This document shows, piece by piece, positions 7,540 through 15,139 of a DNA stretch of 36,895 nucleotides. The first letter of the stretch is position 1; every line of letters starts with the position of its first letter. The stretch is from Rhodanobacteraceae bacterium (GTDB lineage Bacteria > Pseudomonadota > Gammaproteobacteria > Xanthomonadales > Rhodanobacteraceae). The notes under the pieces were generated by a model. The model worked only from the letters and a program-made list of their open reading frames with translations, was not told the origin of the DNA and searched no databases. Where the stretch lies: contig PLNP01000009.1 in NCBI GenBank assembly GCA_003142815.1, forward strand, positions 1 to 36,895, written 5' to 3'. The translations under genes were made by a program, and so were the position numbers.

Positions 7540-8861
7540 GGCGCCGCCTCGTGACGGTGCGCGAACAGCTGCGCGAGCGCGGCCGAGGCGAGCCGCGATG
7601 GCATACCGTCCGCGCGGCTGGTCAGCATGATCGGCACGCGCGCGCCGAGCACGATACCGGCCGCGAGCGCGCCGGACAGATAGACGAGCTGCTTGACCAG
7701 CATGTTGCCCGACTCGAGATCCGGTACGACCAGGATGTCGGCATCGCCGGCCACCGCCGAGGTGAGCGACTTGGACTGCGCGGCGAGGCGCGACACCGCG
7801 TTGTCGAACGCGAGCGGGCCGTCGACGCGCGCGCCGGTGATCTGACCGCGGTCGAGCATCTTGCACAGCGCGGCCGCGTCGATCGTCGAGGGGATCTTCG
7901 GATTCACGGTCTCGACCGCCGACACGATCGCGACATTCGGCAGTGCTATGCCGAGCGCGTGGGCGAGATCGATCGCGTTCTGCACGATGTCACGCTTGTC
8001 GGTGAGCGTCGGCGCGATATTGATCGCGGCATCGGTGATGAACAGCGGCTTCGGATACGTGGGCACGTCGAGCGCGAACACGTGGCTCATGCGCCGCTCG
8101 GTGCGCAGGCCCGAGGCGCGGTCGACGACGGCCTCCATGAGTTCGTCGCTGTGCAGCGCGCCCTTCATCAGCGCCTGCACCTTGCCGGCGCGCGCCAACT
8201 CGACCGCCTTTGCCGCCGCCGCGTGACTATGCGGCGCGTCGACGAGCTCGATGCCATCGAGCGCGCAGCCGGCGGCCTCGGCGGCGCGGCGGATCTTCGC
8301 GAGCGGCCCGACCAGGATCGGCCGGATCAGCCGTTCGCGCGCAGCCTCGAGCGCACCGGTCAAGGACAGCTCGTCGCAGGGATGCACGACCGCGGTGGTG
8401 ATCGGTGTGAACGCGCTGGCTGCCTGGATGAGCTGGCGGTAGCGCAGGCCCGCTTCGTGCGTCTCGACTGCGGCCGTTGCCGTGTTCTCTGCGTGCGCTG
8501 CGTGCGCTGGCGCGGCGACGCGCAGCTCGCCCTCAGCGACGATCCCGCCGACCTGATTCGTGCAGGTGCATCGCAGGGTCAGTATGCGGTTGGAAGTGTC
8601 GCTGGCGAGTACGAGGATGCGCGCCGTCAGTCTGTCGCCGACGCCGATCGCCGCGCGGAACTGCAACGATTGTTCGAGCACGCGCAGACTTGGGACGAGC
8701 TCGCCGGCTGCGGACGCGACCAGCGACGTGGTCCAGAAACTGCGCGCATCGCCGGCCAGGCGCTCGAACAGAGCAAGATCGGCCGGCCGCAGCGTCCGCG
8801 CGAGTTCGGCATGGTCGCCCACCGCAATGTCGTCGAAGGTCCGGCTCAGGGTCGATTGCAT
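7536..8861 (-). CDS. MaoC-like/phosphate acetyltransferase fusion protein
   Basis: The product has 441 residues. The C-terminal two thirds (from about residue 135) is a phosphate acetyl/butyryltransferase (PTA_PTB family): ALMKGALHSDELM, THVFALDVPTYPKPLFITDAAINI-type text and the C-terminal PDLESGNMLVKQLVYLSGALAAGIVLGARVPIMLTSRAD. The N-terminal part (about residues 1-115) resembles a MaoC hot-dog domain: FDDIAVGDHAELARTLRPAD, then SLRVLEQSLQFRAAIGVGDRL. This is the architecture annotated elsewhere as bifunctional enoyl-CoA hydratase/phosphate acetyltransferase. Here the MaoC catalytic Asp/His segment (GDxNPxHxD) is replaced by AGDARSFWTTS, so hydratase activity looks lost. The ATG at 8861 has GGAG six bases before it; an ATG at 8873 is possible. 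ackA follows with a four-base overlap. An ANR-like box lies upstream. Confidence 0.85.
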   Translation of the reverse strand: MQSTLSRTFDDIAVGDHAELARTLRPADLALFERLAGDARSFWTTSLVASAAGELVPSLRVLEQSLQFRAAIGVGDRLTARILVLASDTSNRILTLRCTCTNQVGGIVAEGELRVAAPAHAAHAENTATAAVETHEAGLRYRQLIQAASAFTPITTAVVHPCDELSLTGALEAARERLIRPILVGPLAKIRRAAEAAGCALDGIELVDAPHSHAAAAKAVELARAGKVQALMKGALHSDELMEAVVDRASGLRTERRMSHVFALDVPTYPKPLFITDAAINIAPTLTDKRDIVQNAIDLAHALGIALPNVAIVSAVETVNPKIPSTIDAAALCKMLDRGQITGARVDGPLAFDNAVSRLAAQSKSLTSAVAGDADILVVPDLESGNMLVKQLVYLSGALAAGIVLGARVPIMLTSRADGMPSRLASAALAQLFAHRHEAAP

Positions 8862-8986
8862 GACTTGCTCCATAGCGCGCGCCGGTGCGACGCGCGCGCC
8901 CAGTGTAGGCAAACCCCGTGCGGCGCGTCATGCGAGCGGTCGCGCAGGCGATTTCAGGCCGGCCACGCGGTTACCACCAGGCGAGG

Positions 8987-9000
8987 TTGATCAGCATCAC
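8987..9000 (-). promoter_or_regulatory. ANR/FNR-like box upstream of the acetate operon
   Basis: TTGATCAGCATCAC fits TTGAT-N4-ATCAA at nine of ten positions. It lies about 126-139 bases before the ATG of the phosphotransacylase gene, consistent with oxygen control of acetate production. It is further from the start than usual, so a long leader or chance are both possible. Confidence 0.45.
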
Positions 9001-9246
9001 GCCGCCGATGACCGGGCGTGCACAGGCGAGCCCGCCGACTGTCGCGGCGATGCGTGTGGCCCCCCGCGCAATTGCGAGGACCATCGCCTTCGGCGATGTT
9101 CGCTCTGGCATCCTGCCTTCGCGGTGTTCGTCTCATCCTGAGACTCACCCCTCGCTGCGCTCGGGGCCAGCCTGCGGCTGTCCAAAATCGCTCCCGGCGA
9201 TTTTGTGAACCCGCTCAGGGGCTCAATTCCTCTGTTCGACAAAGAC
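9001..9246. repeat. intergenic stretch with hairpin repeat
   Basis: Between the acetate operon and tmRNA. It contains an exact stem AAAATCGC (9184-9191), loop TCCCG, GCGATTTT (9197-9204), embedded in a 'TCATCCTGAG...CCGCTCAGGGGCTC' segment of the kind that occurs as dispersed intergenic repeats in related genomes. No supported gene. Confidence 0.4.
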
Positions 9247-9285
9247 AAAAGCAAACGGCCACCGCAAGGGTGGCCGTTTGCTTTT
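9247..9285 (-). terminator. strong hairpin terminator of tmRNA
   Basis: A perfect 17-base stem: AAAAGCAAACGGCCACC (9247-9263), loop GCAAG, GGTGGCCGTTTGCTTTT (9269-9285). It lies directly after the tmRNA CCA end when read leftwards, and the descending arm ends in T-rich sequence. It could work in both directions. Confidence 0.8.
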
Positions 9286-9288
9286 GCT

Positions 9289-9642
9289 TGGTGGAGGCGG
9301 CGGGAATTGAACCCGCGTCCGAAGGCACTCCGCGCCCGGCGCTACATGCTTAGCTCTCCGTTTGATCTCATCCTGCGGCAACACGGCGAGCAAAGCGCAC
9401 CGCAGGACCAGCCTCTTGGTTTTAGCTTGTCGCCGAAAGGCGCCGGCAACTAGCGATCCCGTGATAATGACCCTACATCCACGAGCACAGGCACAAGTGG
9501 GTTCGGGGCTAGGCCTTAAGCGGCCAGAGCGTAGACGTTATCGTTCGCGTCTAGGTTTTTTGCCACCGGATTAACGAGGAAGATGACGCCCTCGGCATGC
9601 TCCAAACTACTTCGCGTCCCCCGTCGAATCCAGATCGCCCCC
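9289..9642 (-). ncRNA. ssrA: transfer-messenger RNA (tmRNA)
   Basis: tmRNA rescues stalled ribosomes together with SmpB. The 354-base RNA begins GGGGGCGAUCUGGAUUCGAC at 9642 and ends with GGUUCAAUUCCCGCCGCCUC then CACCA at 9289. The 5' GGGGGCG pairs with the 3' CGCCUCC to form the acceptor stem, and the T-arm GGUUCAAUUCC is intact. The tag frame on the RNA is GCG AAC GAU AAC GUC UAC GCU CUG GCC GCU UAA, at 9548 down to 9516, encoding ANDNVYALAA. The end LAA is the usual protease signal. The partner gene smpB lies 1.1 kb away at 10713-11201. Confidence 0.95.
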
Positions 9643-9651
9643 GGGAACGCA

Positions 9652-9678
9652 TGAATAGTGGCGGCTACGGGCCGGCAA
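9652..9678 (-). promoter_or_regulatory. possible tmRNA promoter
   Basis: Reading leftwards, TTGCCG (9678-9673), 15 bases, TATTCA (9657-9652), then nine bases to the tmRNA 5' G at 9642. The -10 position fits but the spacer is short. Confidence 0.35.
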
Positions 9679-9730
9679 ATCAAGGCCGAGCTGCTAGGAT
9701 GCGCGGTTTTCGTTCATCGACGGACGCATC

Positions 9731-10567
9731 ATGGGCAACATCGTCTGGCTCGCCTCGTATCCGAAATCCGGCAACACCTGGTTGCGCGCGTTTCTCGCGA
9801 ACCTCGTCGCGAATCGCGCCGAGCCGGTGGCGCTGAACGATCTGCCGCGCTATGCGGAAGACGAGGCGAACCCCGACCTGTTCGGCGCGTTGGCCGGTCG
9901 GCCGAGCAGCGAACTCGGTATCGACGAGATCGCCGCGCTGCGCCCGCAGGTGCACGCGGCGATCGCGCAGCGTGCGCGGGGCACGTGTTTCGTGAAGACG
10001 CACAACATGGCCGGCAGTTTCGACGGTCATCCGCTGCACAACTGGGACGTGACCGCCGGCGCGATCTGCGTCGTGCGCAATCCGCTCGATGTCGCGGTCA
10101 GCATGACCCACCACTTCGGCATCGACCTGGACGAGGCGATCGAGCGACTTGGCGATGAGAACGTCGCGACCTTGAACGATGCGCAGTTCGTGACCCAGAT
10201 TCTCGGCTCGTGGTCGCTGCATGTGAAGAGCTGGGCCGATATCGACAATGAGCGTTTCCTGGTGCTGCGCTATGAGGATCTGATCGGGAAGCCGGCGAAG
10301 CCATTCGCGAAAGTCGCGAAACTTGTCGGACTCGGTCAGGACCGTGCCCGCATCGAGCGCGCGATCCGGCATGCAGGATTCCAGAGTCTCGCATCGATGG
10401 AGAAGAAGCACGGCTTCATCGAGGCGTCCGACAAGGGCGCGCGCTTTTTCCGCAAGGGCAGGATCAACGAATGGCGCAAGGCGCTGAGCCGCGAGCAGGT
10501 GCAACGCGTCGTCGCTGCGCATCGCGAGCAGATGCAGCGCTTCGGCTACGTGCCGGCGGGGTATTGA
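9731..10567 (+). CDS. sulfotransferase domain protein
   Basis: A 278-residue protein of the PAPS-dependent sulfotransferase family (PF00685). The 5'-phosphosulfate-binding loop is LASYPKSGNTWLRAFLAN (residues about 7-24). The 3'-phosphate-binding segment is VVRNPLDVAVSMTHHFGI (about 116-133), with the conserved Arg and Ser. The C-terminal part has FFRKGRINEWRKALSREQ, the family's G-x-x-x-x-W-x motif. Length is typical of a complete small cytosolic enzyme with no signal peptide. The acceptor (lipid, sugar or small molecule) cannot be told. It stands alone between tmRNA and smpB, divergent from the former, and is not part of an obvious operon. Confidence 0.85.
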   Translation: MGNIVWLASYPKSGNTWLRAFLANLVANRAEPVALNDLPRYAEDEANPDLFGALAGRPSSELGIDEIAALRPQVHAAIAQRARGTCFVKTHNMAGSFDGHPLHNWDVTAGAICVVRNPLDVAVSMTHHFGIDLDEAIERLGDENVATLNDAQFVTQILGSWSLHVKSWADIDNERFLVLRYEDLIGKPAKPFAKVAKLVGLGQDRARIERAIRHAGFQSLASMEKKHGFIEASDKGARFFRKGRINEWRKALSREQVQRVVAAHREQMQRFGYVPAGY

Positions 10568-10598
10568 GAGAAGCGCGACGTCGGACCGTTCGTGCTGA

Positions 10599-10709
10599 TC
10601 CTTCGACAAGCTCAGGACAGGGTACGCCTTCGGCGTATCGAAGCACGAACAGATCGCGGCGCGGAAGATTGCGAGGTTCGCCCTTCGATACCTCAGGGCG
10701 AACGGCAGG
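10599..10709. repeat. dispersed 'TTCGATACCTCAGG' repeat, copy 1
   Basis: CCTTCGACAAGCTCAGGACA near 10600, TATCGAAGCACGAAC near 10637, and GCCCTTCGATACCTCAGGGC near 10680 form head-to-head copies of a short repeat. Related copies lie at 13011-13180 and 16222-16345. All sit between genes. Confidence 0.6.
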
Positions 10710-10712
10710 TTG

Positions 10713-11201
10713 TTAGGCAGCGCGGTTCTTCGAGCGCATTACGCGTTGCTTCTCGCGATTCCAGTCGCGTTCCTTTTCGGCGTCGCGCTTGTCGTGTTCC
10801 TGCTTGCCGCGGGCGACGCCGAGGTCGATCTTTACCCGGTTGCTTTTCCAATAGAGCGCGAGCGGAATCAGCGTGTAGCCTTTGCGTTCGATCGCGCCGA
10901 TCAGCTTGTCGATCTCCGCGCGATGCAGCAGCAGCTTGCGGGTGCGGCGATCGTCGGCAATCACATGCGTCGAGGCCGATATCAACGGTACGATCGACGC
11001 GCCGAACAGGAAGATCTCGCTATTCTTGACGATCGCGTACGCGTCGCCCAGATTGATGCGGCCGGCGCGAAGGCTTTTCACTTCCCAGCCTTCCAGTGCG
11101 ATGCCGGCTTCGTAGTGCTCGTCGATGTGGTACTCGTGGCGCGCGCGCTTGTTCAGCGCGATTGTGCTGTCGGTTTTGCCCTTGGTCTTCTGTTTGGTCA
11201 T
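10713..11201 (-). CDS. smpB: SsrA-binding protein SmpB
   Basis: SmpB binds tmRNA and carries it to stalled ribosomes for trans-translation. The product is 162 residues (E. coli 160). Family signatures are [53 protein letters not shown] and [20 protein letters not shown], with the usual basic tail [20 protein letters not shown]. The ATG at 11201 gives MTKQKTKGK; a second ATG at 11207 (two residues longer) is possible. It is divergent from ratA, with only about 30 bases between the starts, so their promoters overlap. ssrA lies nearby at 9289-9642. Confidence 0.96.
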   Translation of the reverse strand: MTKQKTKGKTDSTIALNKRARHEYHIDEHYEAGIALEGWEVKSLRAGRINLGDAYAIVKNSEIFLFGASIVPLISASTHVIADDRRTRKLLLHRAEIDKLIGAIERKGYTLIPLALYWKSNRVKIDLGVARGKQEHDKRDAEKERDWNREKQRVMRSKNRAA

Positions 11202-11231
11202 GTCCATTACAATCGGCAAAAGCAATCAACG

Positions 11232-11666
11232 ATGATCCAGATCCGTCGCCACGCACTCGTCCGCCACACGCCCGAGCAGATGTTCGACCTCGTCAATGAT
11301 GTCGAAGCATACCCGACGCGCTTTACGTGGTGCGCCGCAGCCCGCGTGCTCGAGCACACCGGCGATGCGGCGTTGACCGTAAAGCTCGACCTGCGCTTCG
11401 CCGGGTTTACCCAGAGTTTCACGACACGCAACACCTTGCAGCGACCGCAACGCCTGAATTTGCATCTGGTCGACGGTCCGCTGCGCGCGCTCGAAGGCGA
11501 GTGGACGTTCGATGCGCTTGGCGAGGACGGTTGCAAGATCGCACTCGCGCTCGATTTCGACTATATGGGCGGACTCGGTGGGACCGCGTTGCGATTCGGC
11601 TTCCAGGCCATTGCGAACCGCATGGTCGACGATTTCTGCCGCGTGGCTTCAACCGTGTATGGCTGA
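11232..11666 (+). CDS. ratA: RatA/Coq10-like START-domain protein
   Basis: A 144-residue protein of the polyketide-cyclase/START fold. Family signatures: EQMFDLVNDVEAYPTRFTWC, DLRFAGFTQSFTTRNTL, LVDGPLRALEGEWTFDALGE, and the C-terminal FQAIANRMVDDFCRVASTVYG. In E. coli the orthologue (YfjG/RatA) was described as a factor that binds 50S subunits and hinders their association. The same fold as Coq10 has led to an alternative role in ubiquinone binding or transport. It overlaps ratB by eight bases and is divergent from smpB, the conserved smpB/ratA-ratB arrangement of gammaproteobacteria. No strong ribosome binding site precedes the ATG at 11232. Confidence 0.9.
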   Translation: MIQIRRHALVRHTPEQMFDLVNDVEAYPTRFTWCAAARVLEHTGDAALTVKLDLRFAGFTQSFTTRNTLQRPQRLNLHLVDGPLRALEGEWTFDALGEDGCKIALALDFDYMGGLGGTALRFGFQAIANRMVDDFCRVASTVYG

Positions 11667-11982
11667 GCCGGCGCGCGTGGAGACGATCTCGGTCGAAGTC
11701 GCTTATGCGGAGCCTGGGCGACAATTCCTGCGCCGGCTCGCTCTGGATGTGCCGGCGACGGTGGCCGATGCAATCAACGCAGCGGGCGTTGAGCGTGAAT
11801 TCGGGATCGAGGCCAGCCTGCTTGCGGTCGGCATCTGGTCTAAACCTGCAGCGCGCGATGCGCTCCTGCGTGATGGCGATCGCGTCGAACTCTACCGGCC
11901 ACTCAAGGCCGACCCGAAAGACGCGCGGCGGCGGCGCGCGGATCGCGCCTCAGGCAAACGGGCTCGCGACGGTCAGCCCTGA
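11659..11982 (+). CDS. ratB: RnfH/RatB family protein (UPF0125)
   Basis: A 107-residue protein of the RnfH family with a ubiquitin-like beta-grasp fold. Visible are ETISVEVAYAEPGRQFLRRL, DVPATVADAINAAG, VGIWSKPAARDALLRDGDRV and ELYRPLKADPKDARRRRAD, all in the family order. The function is unknown; RnfH is named after rnf operons and RatB after its pairing with RatA. The ATG at 11659 overlaps the end of ratA by eight bases, so expression is coupled. It ends inside the 3' end of convergent bamE (ten-base overlap). Confidence 0.9.
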   Translation: MAEPARVETISVEVAYAEPGRQFLRRLALDVPATVADAINAAGVEREFGIEASLLAVGIWSKPAARDALLRDGDRVELYRPLKADPKDARRRRADRASGKRARDGQP

Positions 11983-12386
11983 CCGCCCGGTTTCTTCTTC
12001 TTGTCTTCTTCCGGGCGCTTTTCGTCCGGATACTGGCGCTTGTACTTGCGCGCATCCTTGATCATCTGGTCAGGATCTTCGGGGAAGTAGTCGCCGTCAA
12101 TCTTGACCAGTGCGTCGTCCTTGAAAGACAGGACCAGATCCTTCGAGGCCATCTTGTTGCGGCCGCGGCGGATCGTCGAAACGTAATCCCAGCGATTCTG
12201 GTCGAATGGGCTGGTCAGCGCCGGCGAGCCCATGATCAACAGAACCTGGCGCTTGCTCATGCCCGGTTTCAGCGCGTCCACGGTCGATTTGTCGAACAGG
12301 TTACCCTGCTGCGTATCGACCTTGTAGATGAGGCTGCAACCGGTGAGCGGAACGAGGGCAAGAAAGGCGAGCCAGCGAAGACGCAT
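11973..12386 (-). CDS. bamE: outer membrane protein assembly factor BamE (SmpA)
   Basis: BamE is a lipoprotein of the BAM complex that inserts beta-barrel proteins into the outer membrane. The 137-residue product starts MRLRWLAFLALVPLTGCSLI, with lipobox LTGC (lipidated C17). The mature domain has KVDTQQGNLFDKSTVDALKP, GMSKRQVLLIMGSPALTSPF and DQNRWDYVSTIRRG, all characteristic of SmpA/OmlA. The tail is charged (KRPEEDKKKKPGGQG). The ATG at 12386 was preferred to a TTG at 12401, because it gives a normal signal peptide. It is divergent from fur with about 90 bases between, and convergent with ratB, overlapping ten bases. Confidence 0.95.
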   Translation of the reverse strand: MRLRWLAFLALVPLTGCSLIYKVDTQQGNLFDKSTVDALKPGMSKRQVLLIMGSPALTSPFDQNRWDYVSTIRRGRNKMASKDLVLSFKDDALVKIDGDYFPEDPDQMIKDARKYKRQYPDEKRPEEDKKKKPGGQG

Positions 12387-12475
12387 GCGCGAGGGATCCA
12401 AGGGTGCGAAAGGCCGCGATGATACACTAGAGCCCTGAATTGCAAGGTTACGTCGCCAGGGAGGGGAATCGGAGG

Positions 12476-12889
12476 ATGAACGTGGAGTCGACTGAACTAC
12501 GCAAGGCCGGCCTCAAGGTGACCCACCCGCGGATGCGGATCTTGGAGATCCTCGACAGCCACGACGGCAAGCATTTCACCGCCGAGGACATCTACCGCGA
12601 GCTGCTCGACAAGCACGACGACATCGGGCTCGCCACCGTCTACCGCGTGCTGACCCAGTTCGAAGCTGCCGGCATGGTGCTCAAGCACAATTTCGAGGGC
12701 GGCCAGGCCGTCTACGAACTCGACCGCGGCAAGCACCACGACCACATGGTCGACGTCGAGAGCGGCAAGGTCATCGAATTCTCCAGCGAGGAGATCGAGC
12801 GCCTGCAGCACGTGATCGCGGCGAAGCATGGGTATGTGATCGAGGATCACAGCCTGGTTTTGTATGTGAGGCCGGTGAAGAAGCGGTAG
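12476..12889 (+). CDS. fur: ferric uptake regulator
   Basis: Fur is the iron-dependent repressor of iron uptake genes. The product is about 137 residues. The N-terminal winged helix contains LRKAGLKVTHPRMRILEIL and IGLATVYRVLTQFEAAGMV. The metal-binding part contains HHDHMVDVESGKVIEF and the C-terminal HSLVLYVRPVKKR. The Cys pair CxxC seen in E. coli Fur is replaced (DVES), as in Pseudomonas and Xanthomonas Fur. The ATG at 12476 has GAGGGG nine bases before it. A GTG at 12482 with GGAGG six bases upstream would give a start matching the MESHDLRK-like N-terminus of relatives better, so the true start may be two codons later. It is divergent from bamE, an order conserved in related genomes. Confidence 0.95.
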   Translation: MNVESTELRKAGLKVTHPRMRILEILDSHDGKHFTAEDIYRELLDKHDDIGLATVYRVLTQFEAAGMVLKHNFEGGQAVYELDRGKHHDHMVDVESGKVIEFSSEEIERLQHVIAAKHGYVIEDHSLVLYVRPVKKR

Positions 12890-12933
12890 GCTAAATCATT
12901 GAAGACTTGGGCGATCTCGGTCTGGTTGCGCAG

Positions 12934-13180
12934 GAGCTGGATCCCGGCTTTTGCCGGATGACGAGCTGAACTGCTCGGGTGTTGCGAAAATATCTTGCGA
13001 CAACTTCCCATCCGTTCGTGCTGAGGTATCGAAGTACGGACGGCGCGATGTCCGTTCACTGTTACTCGCGCCATCCTGGCGCTCGCCCTTCGGGCCGGCT
13101 TCGCCGTTCGCGTGCGCTCCTGCGCACGTCGCCGATACCTCAGGGCCTGCCCCGGACCTGATCCGGGGGCGAACGGAATT
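12934..13180. repeat. dispersed repeats between fur and recN
   Basis: The gap of 301 bases holds no gene I can support. It contains CTGGATCCCGGCTTTTGCCG at 12938-12957, a common intergenic repeat type, and CCGTTCGTGCTGAGGTATCG near 13013 facing CGATACCTCAGGGCC near 13132 and a CGGACCTGATCCGGGGGCGA segment near 13151. The latter is shared, inverted, with 16222-16285. Confidence 0.65.
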
Positions 13181-13190
13181 GGAATGTCTC

Positions 13191-14867
13191 TCAGCCCACA
13201 GCCCCAGCCTTCGCTAGCATCTGCTTCGCATGCGCCAGCGTCTCGCGGGTGATCTCGATGCCGCCGAGCATGCGCGCGACTTCTTCGCGGCGTGCAGTTC
13301 CGTCCAGTGATTCGATGCGTGTATCGGTGCGGTCCCCGTCGGTGGACTTACTTACGCGAAGATGACGATGGCCCTGACTCGCGACCTGCGGCAGATGCGT
13401 CACGCAGAGCACCTGGCAACGCTCACCGAGGCGGCGCAGTTTCTGGCCGACGACTTCGGCGACCGCGCCGCCGATGCCGGAGTCGACCTCGTCGAAGACC
13501 ATCGTGCCGACTGCATCGAGGCCGAGCGCGGCGACTTCGATCGCAAGGCTGATGCGCGACAGTTCGCCGCCCGAGGCGACCTTGCGCAGCGCGCGGGGCG
13601 GCTGGCCCGGATTCGTGCTGACCAGGAATTCGCAGCGCTCGGCGCCTTGCGGATCGGGTTCGTCGCCGGCCTGCGCTTCCAGTTGCACCTCGAAGCGGCC
13701 GCCGCGCATGCCGAGTTCGGCCATCAGCGCGCTGACGGATTCGCCAAGCCTGCTCGCCGCGTCTGCGCGTTTCTTGCCGAGCTTCTTCGCGGCCGTCGCA
13801 TACGCGCCCGCTAGGCGCTGCTGCTCGCCCTGGAGGGTCGTGATGCTCGCACCGGCGCCGCGCCGGCTTTCGAGTTCCGTGCGCAGTTCGTCGGCGTGCG
13901 CCTTGAGCTCGGGCATGCGCACGCGATGCTTGCGCGAGAGTTCATGGAGTTTGCCGAGCTGCGCCTCGCTGTCGGCGAGGCGTTCCGGGTCGAGGTCGAG
14001 GCTGGACTGGTAACGCGCCAGCGCGTCGCTGGCTTCGGCGAGCTGGATCTGCGCCGCATCCACCAGCTCGCCGAGCGGGCCGAGTCGCGCATCGAGCTTC
14101 GTCAGGTGCGCGATTTCCGACTGCGCGCGTGCGATCACGCACAGCAGCGCGAATTCGTTGTCGCCATCGAGTCGCTCGGCGAGTGTCGCGCAGCCCTGCA
14201 ACAGCTGGCCGGAATTGGCGAGGCGGCGGTGCTGTTCTTCCAGCGCGGCCAAGTCATCGGGTGCCAGCGCGTGGCGATCGAGTTCGTCGACCTGATGGGT
14301 CAACCATTCGATGCGTTCGGCATGATCGGCGCCGCGCGTGAGTTCGGCGATGCGCGCGGCGGTTTCGCGCCAGGCCTTGGCGAAGCGCGTGACCTCGACG
14401 AGTTCGGCGGCGTGCTCGCCGAACGCATCGAGCAGGGCGAGTTGTTGCGTGCGTTCGAGCAGCGCCTGGTGTTCGTGCTGGCCGTGGATTTCGATCAGGC
14501 CCGCGGCCAGCGTCTTCAGCTGGGTCAGGGTGACCGGGCGGCCGTTGATCCATGCGCGCGAGCTGCCTTCGCTGCGGATCACGCGGCGCAGCTGGCAGGC
14601 GCCGTCCTCGTCGAGATCCTCGGCGATCAGCCAGTCGTGCAAATCCGCATGCGCAGACAGATCGAACGCGGCGGCGAGCTCGGCGCGTTCGCAGCCGTGA
14701 CGCACCATCGTCGCCTCGGCGCGGTCGCCGGACAGCAGCAGCAGGGCATCGACCAGCAGCGATTTGCCGGCGCCGGTTTCGCCGGTGACCACGGTCATGC
14801 CCGGTCCGAACGCGATTTCGGCTTGGCCAACGATCGCGAAATCCTTGACGTAGAGACTTTCCAGCAT
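13191..14867 (-). CDS. recN: DNA repair protein RecN
   Basis: RecN is an SMC-like ATPase that acts early in double-strand-break repair. The 558-residue product begins MLESLYVKDFAIVGQAEIAF, with Walker A GETGAGKS at about residues 30-37. LIEIHGQHEHQALL is the family's Q-loop region. A long coiled-coil part rich in Ala, Glu, Leu and Arg follows. The C-terminal lobe has VASGGELSRISLAIEV (signature), MVFDEVDSGIGG (Walker B) and VLCVTHLPQVASQGHRHLRV. The ATG at 14867 matches the usual N-terminus; a GTG at 14885 is less likely. No clear LexA box is visible upstream. It is divergent from hrcA, and the space between holds the CIRCE-like element. Confidence 0.96.
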   Translation of the reverse strand: MLESLYVKDFAIVGQAEIAFGPGMTVVTGETGAGKSLLVDALLLLSGDRAEATMVRHGCERAELAAAFDLSAHADLHDWLIAEDLDEDGACQLRRVIRSEGSSRAWINGRPVTLTQLKTLAAGLIEIHGQHEHQALLERTQQLALLDAFGEHAAELVEVTRFAKAWRETAARIAELTRGADHAERIEWLTHQVDELDRHALAPDDLAALEEQHRRLANSGQLLQGCATLAERLDGDNEFALLCVIARAQSEIAHLTKLDARLGPLGELVDAAQIQLAEASDALARYQSSLDLDPERLADSEAQLGKLHELSRKHRVRMPELKAHADELRTELESRRGAGASITTLQGEQQRLAGAYATAAKKLGKKRADAASRLGESVSALMAELGMRGGRFEVQLEAQAGDEPDPQGAERCEFLVSTNPGQPPRALRKVASGGELSRISLAIEVAALGLDAVGTMVFDEVDSGIGGAVAEVVGQKLRRLGERCQVLCVTHLPQVASQGHRHLRVSKSTDGDRTDTRIESLDGTARREEVARMLGGIEITRETLAHAKQMLAKAGAVG

Positions 14868-14892
14868 TGCGGCACGACTCTCCACTAGTGAT

Positions 14893-14919
14893 CAGGCACT
14901 CAAATCGTTTGAGTGCCCT
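14893..14919. promoter_or_regulatory. CIRCE-like HrcA operator
   Basis: GCACTC (14896-14901), nine bases AAATCGTTT, GAGTGC (14911-14916). Core sequence and nine-base spacing match CIRCE (TTAGCACTC-N9-GAGTGCTAA); the outer bases differ (CAG and CCT). The arms extend inwards to a perfect 10-base stem. It lies 26 bases before recN and 220 bases before hrcA. Confidence 0.55.
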
Positions 14920-14961
14920 CTGTTTTCCCTCCCTTACGCCGGCGGGGGAGGGAAAGGGGGG

Positions 14962-15001
14962 ATTGATTCGGTCGCTGAATCTGGATTCGTTCCGAATCAA
15001 T
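14962..15001. repeat. nested inverted repeat in the recN-hrcA gap
   Basis: ATTGATTCGG (14962-14971) and CCGAATCAAT (14992-15001) are exact inverted copies. Between them GAATC-TG-GATTC (14977-14988) forms a second inner palindrome. It may form a cruciform or bind a dimeric regulator; no known operator is recognised. Confidence 0.5.
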
Positions 15002-15048
15002 AGAGCCGCGGAACGCTAGCATGCGCGCGCGTGGCGGCCAAGGCGTCC

Positions 15049-15077
15049 ATTGAATTCGCGCCGGTCCGACCCTATTG
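15049..15077 (+). promoter_or_regulatory. possible sigma-32 promoter for hrcA
   Basis: ATTGAA (15049-15054), 14 bases, ACCCTATTG. The consensus is CTTGAA-N13-15-CCCCATNT. It lies about 60 bases upstream of the hrcA ATG. The -10 half is only a partial match. Confidence 0.4.
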
Positions 15078-15139
15078 ATCGCGGGGGGCGTGCTTGTTAG
15101 CGTCCACGCTTGCTGGCGCCGTAGCGCCCACGGATCTCG

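Noticed and set aside
8971-9084. 37-residue hydrophobic open frame on the minus strand (MVLAIARGATRIAATVGGLA...)
   Set aside because: No ribosome binding site, no family match, and it overlaps the ANR-like box; it cannot be told from chance in this GC-rich stretch.
14868-14900. LexA box before recN
   Set aside because: No palindrome resembling gammaproteobacterial LexA sites was found in the expected position.
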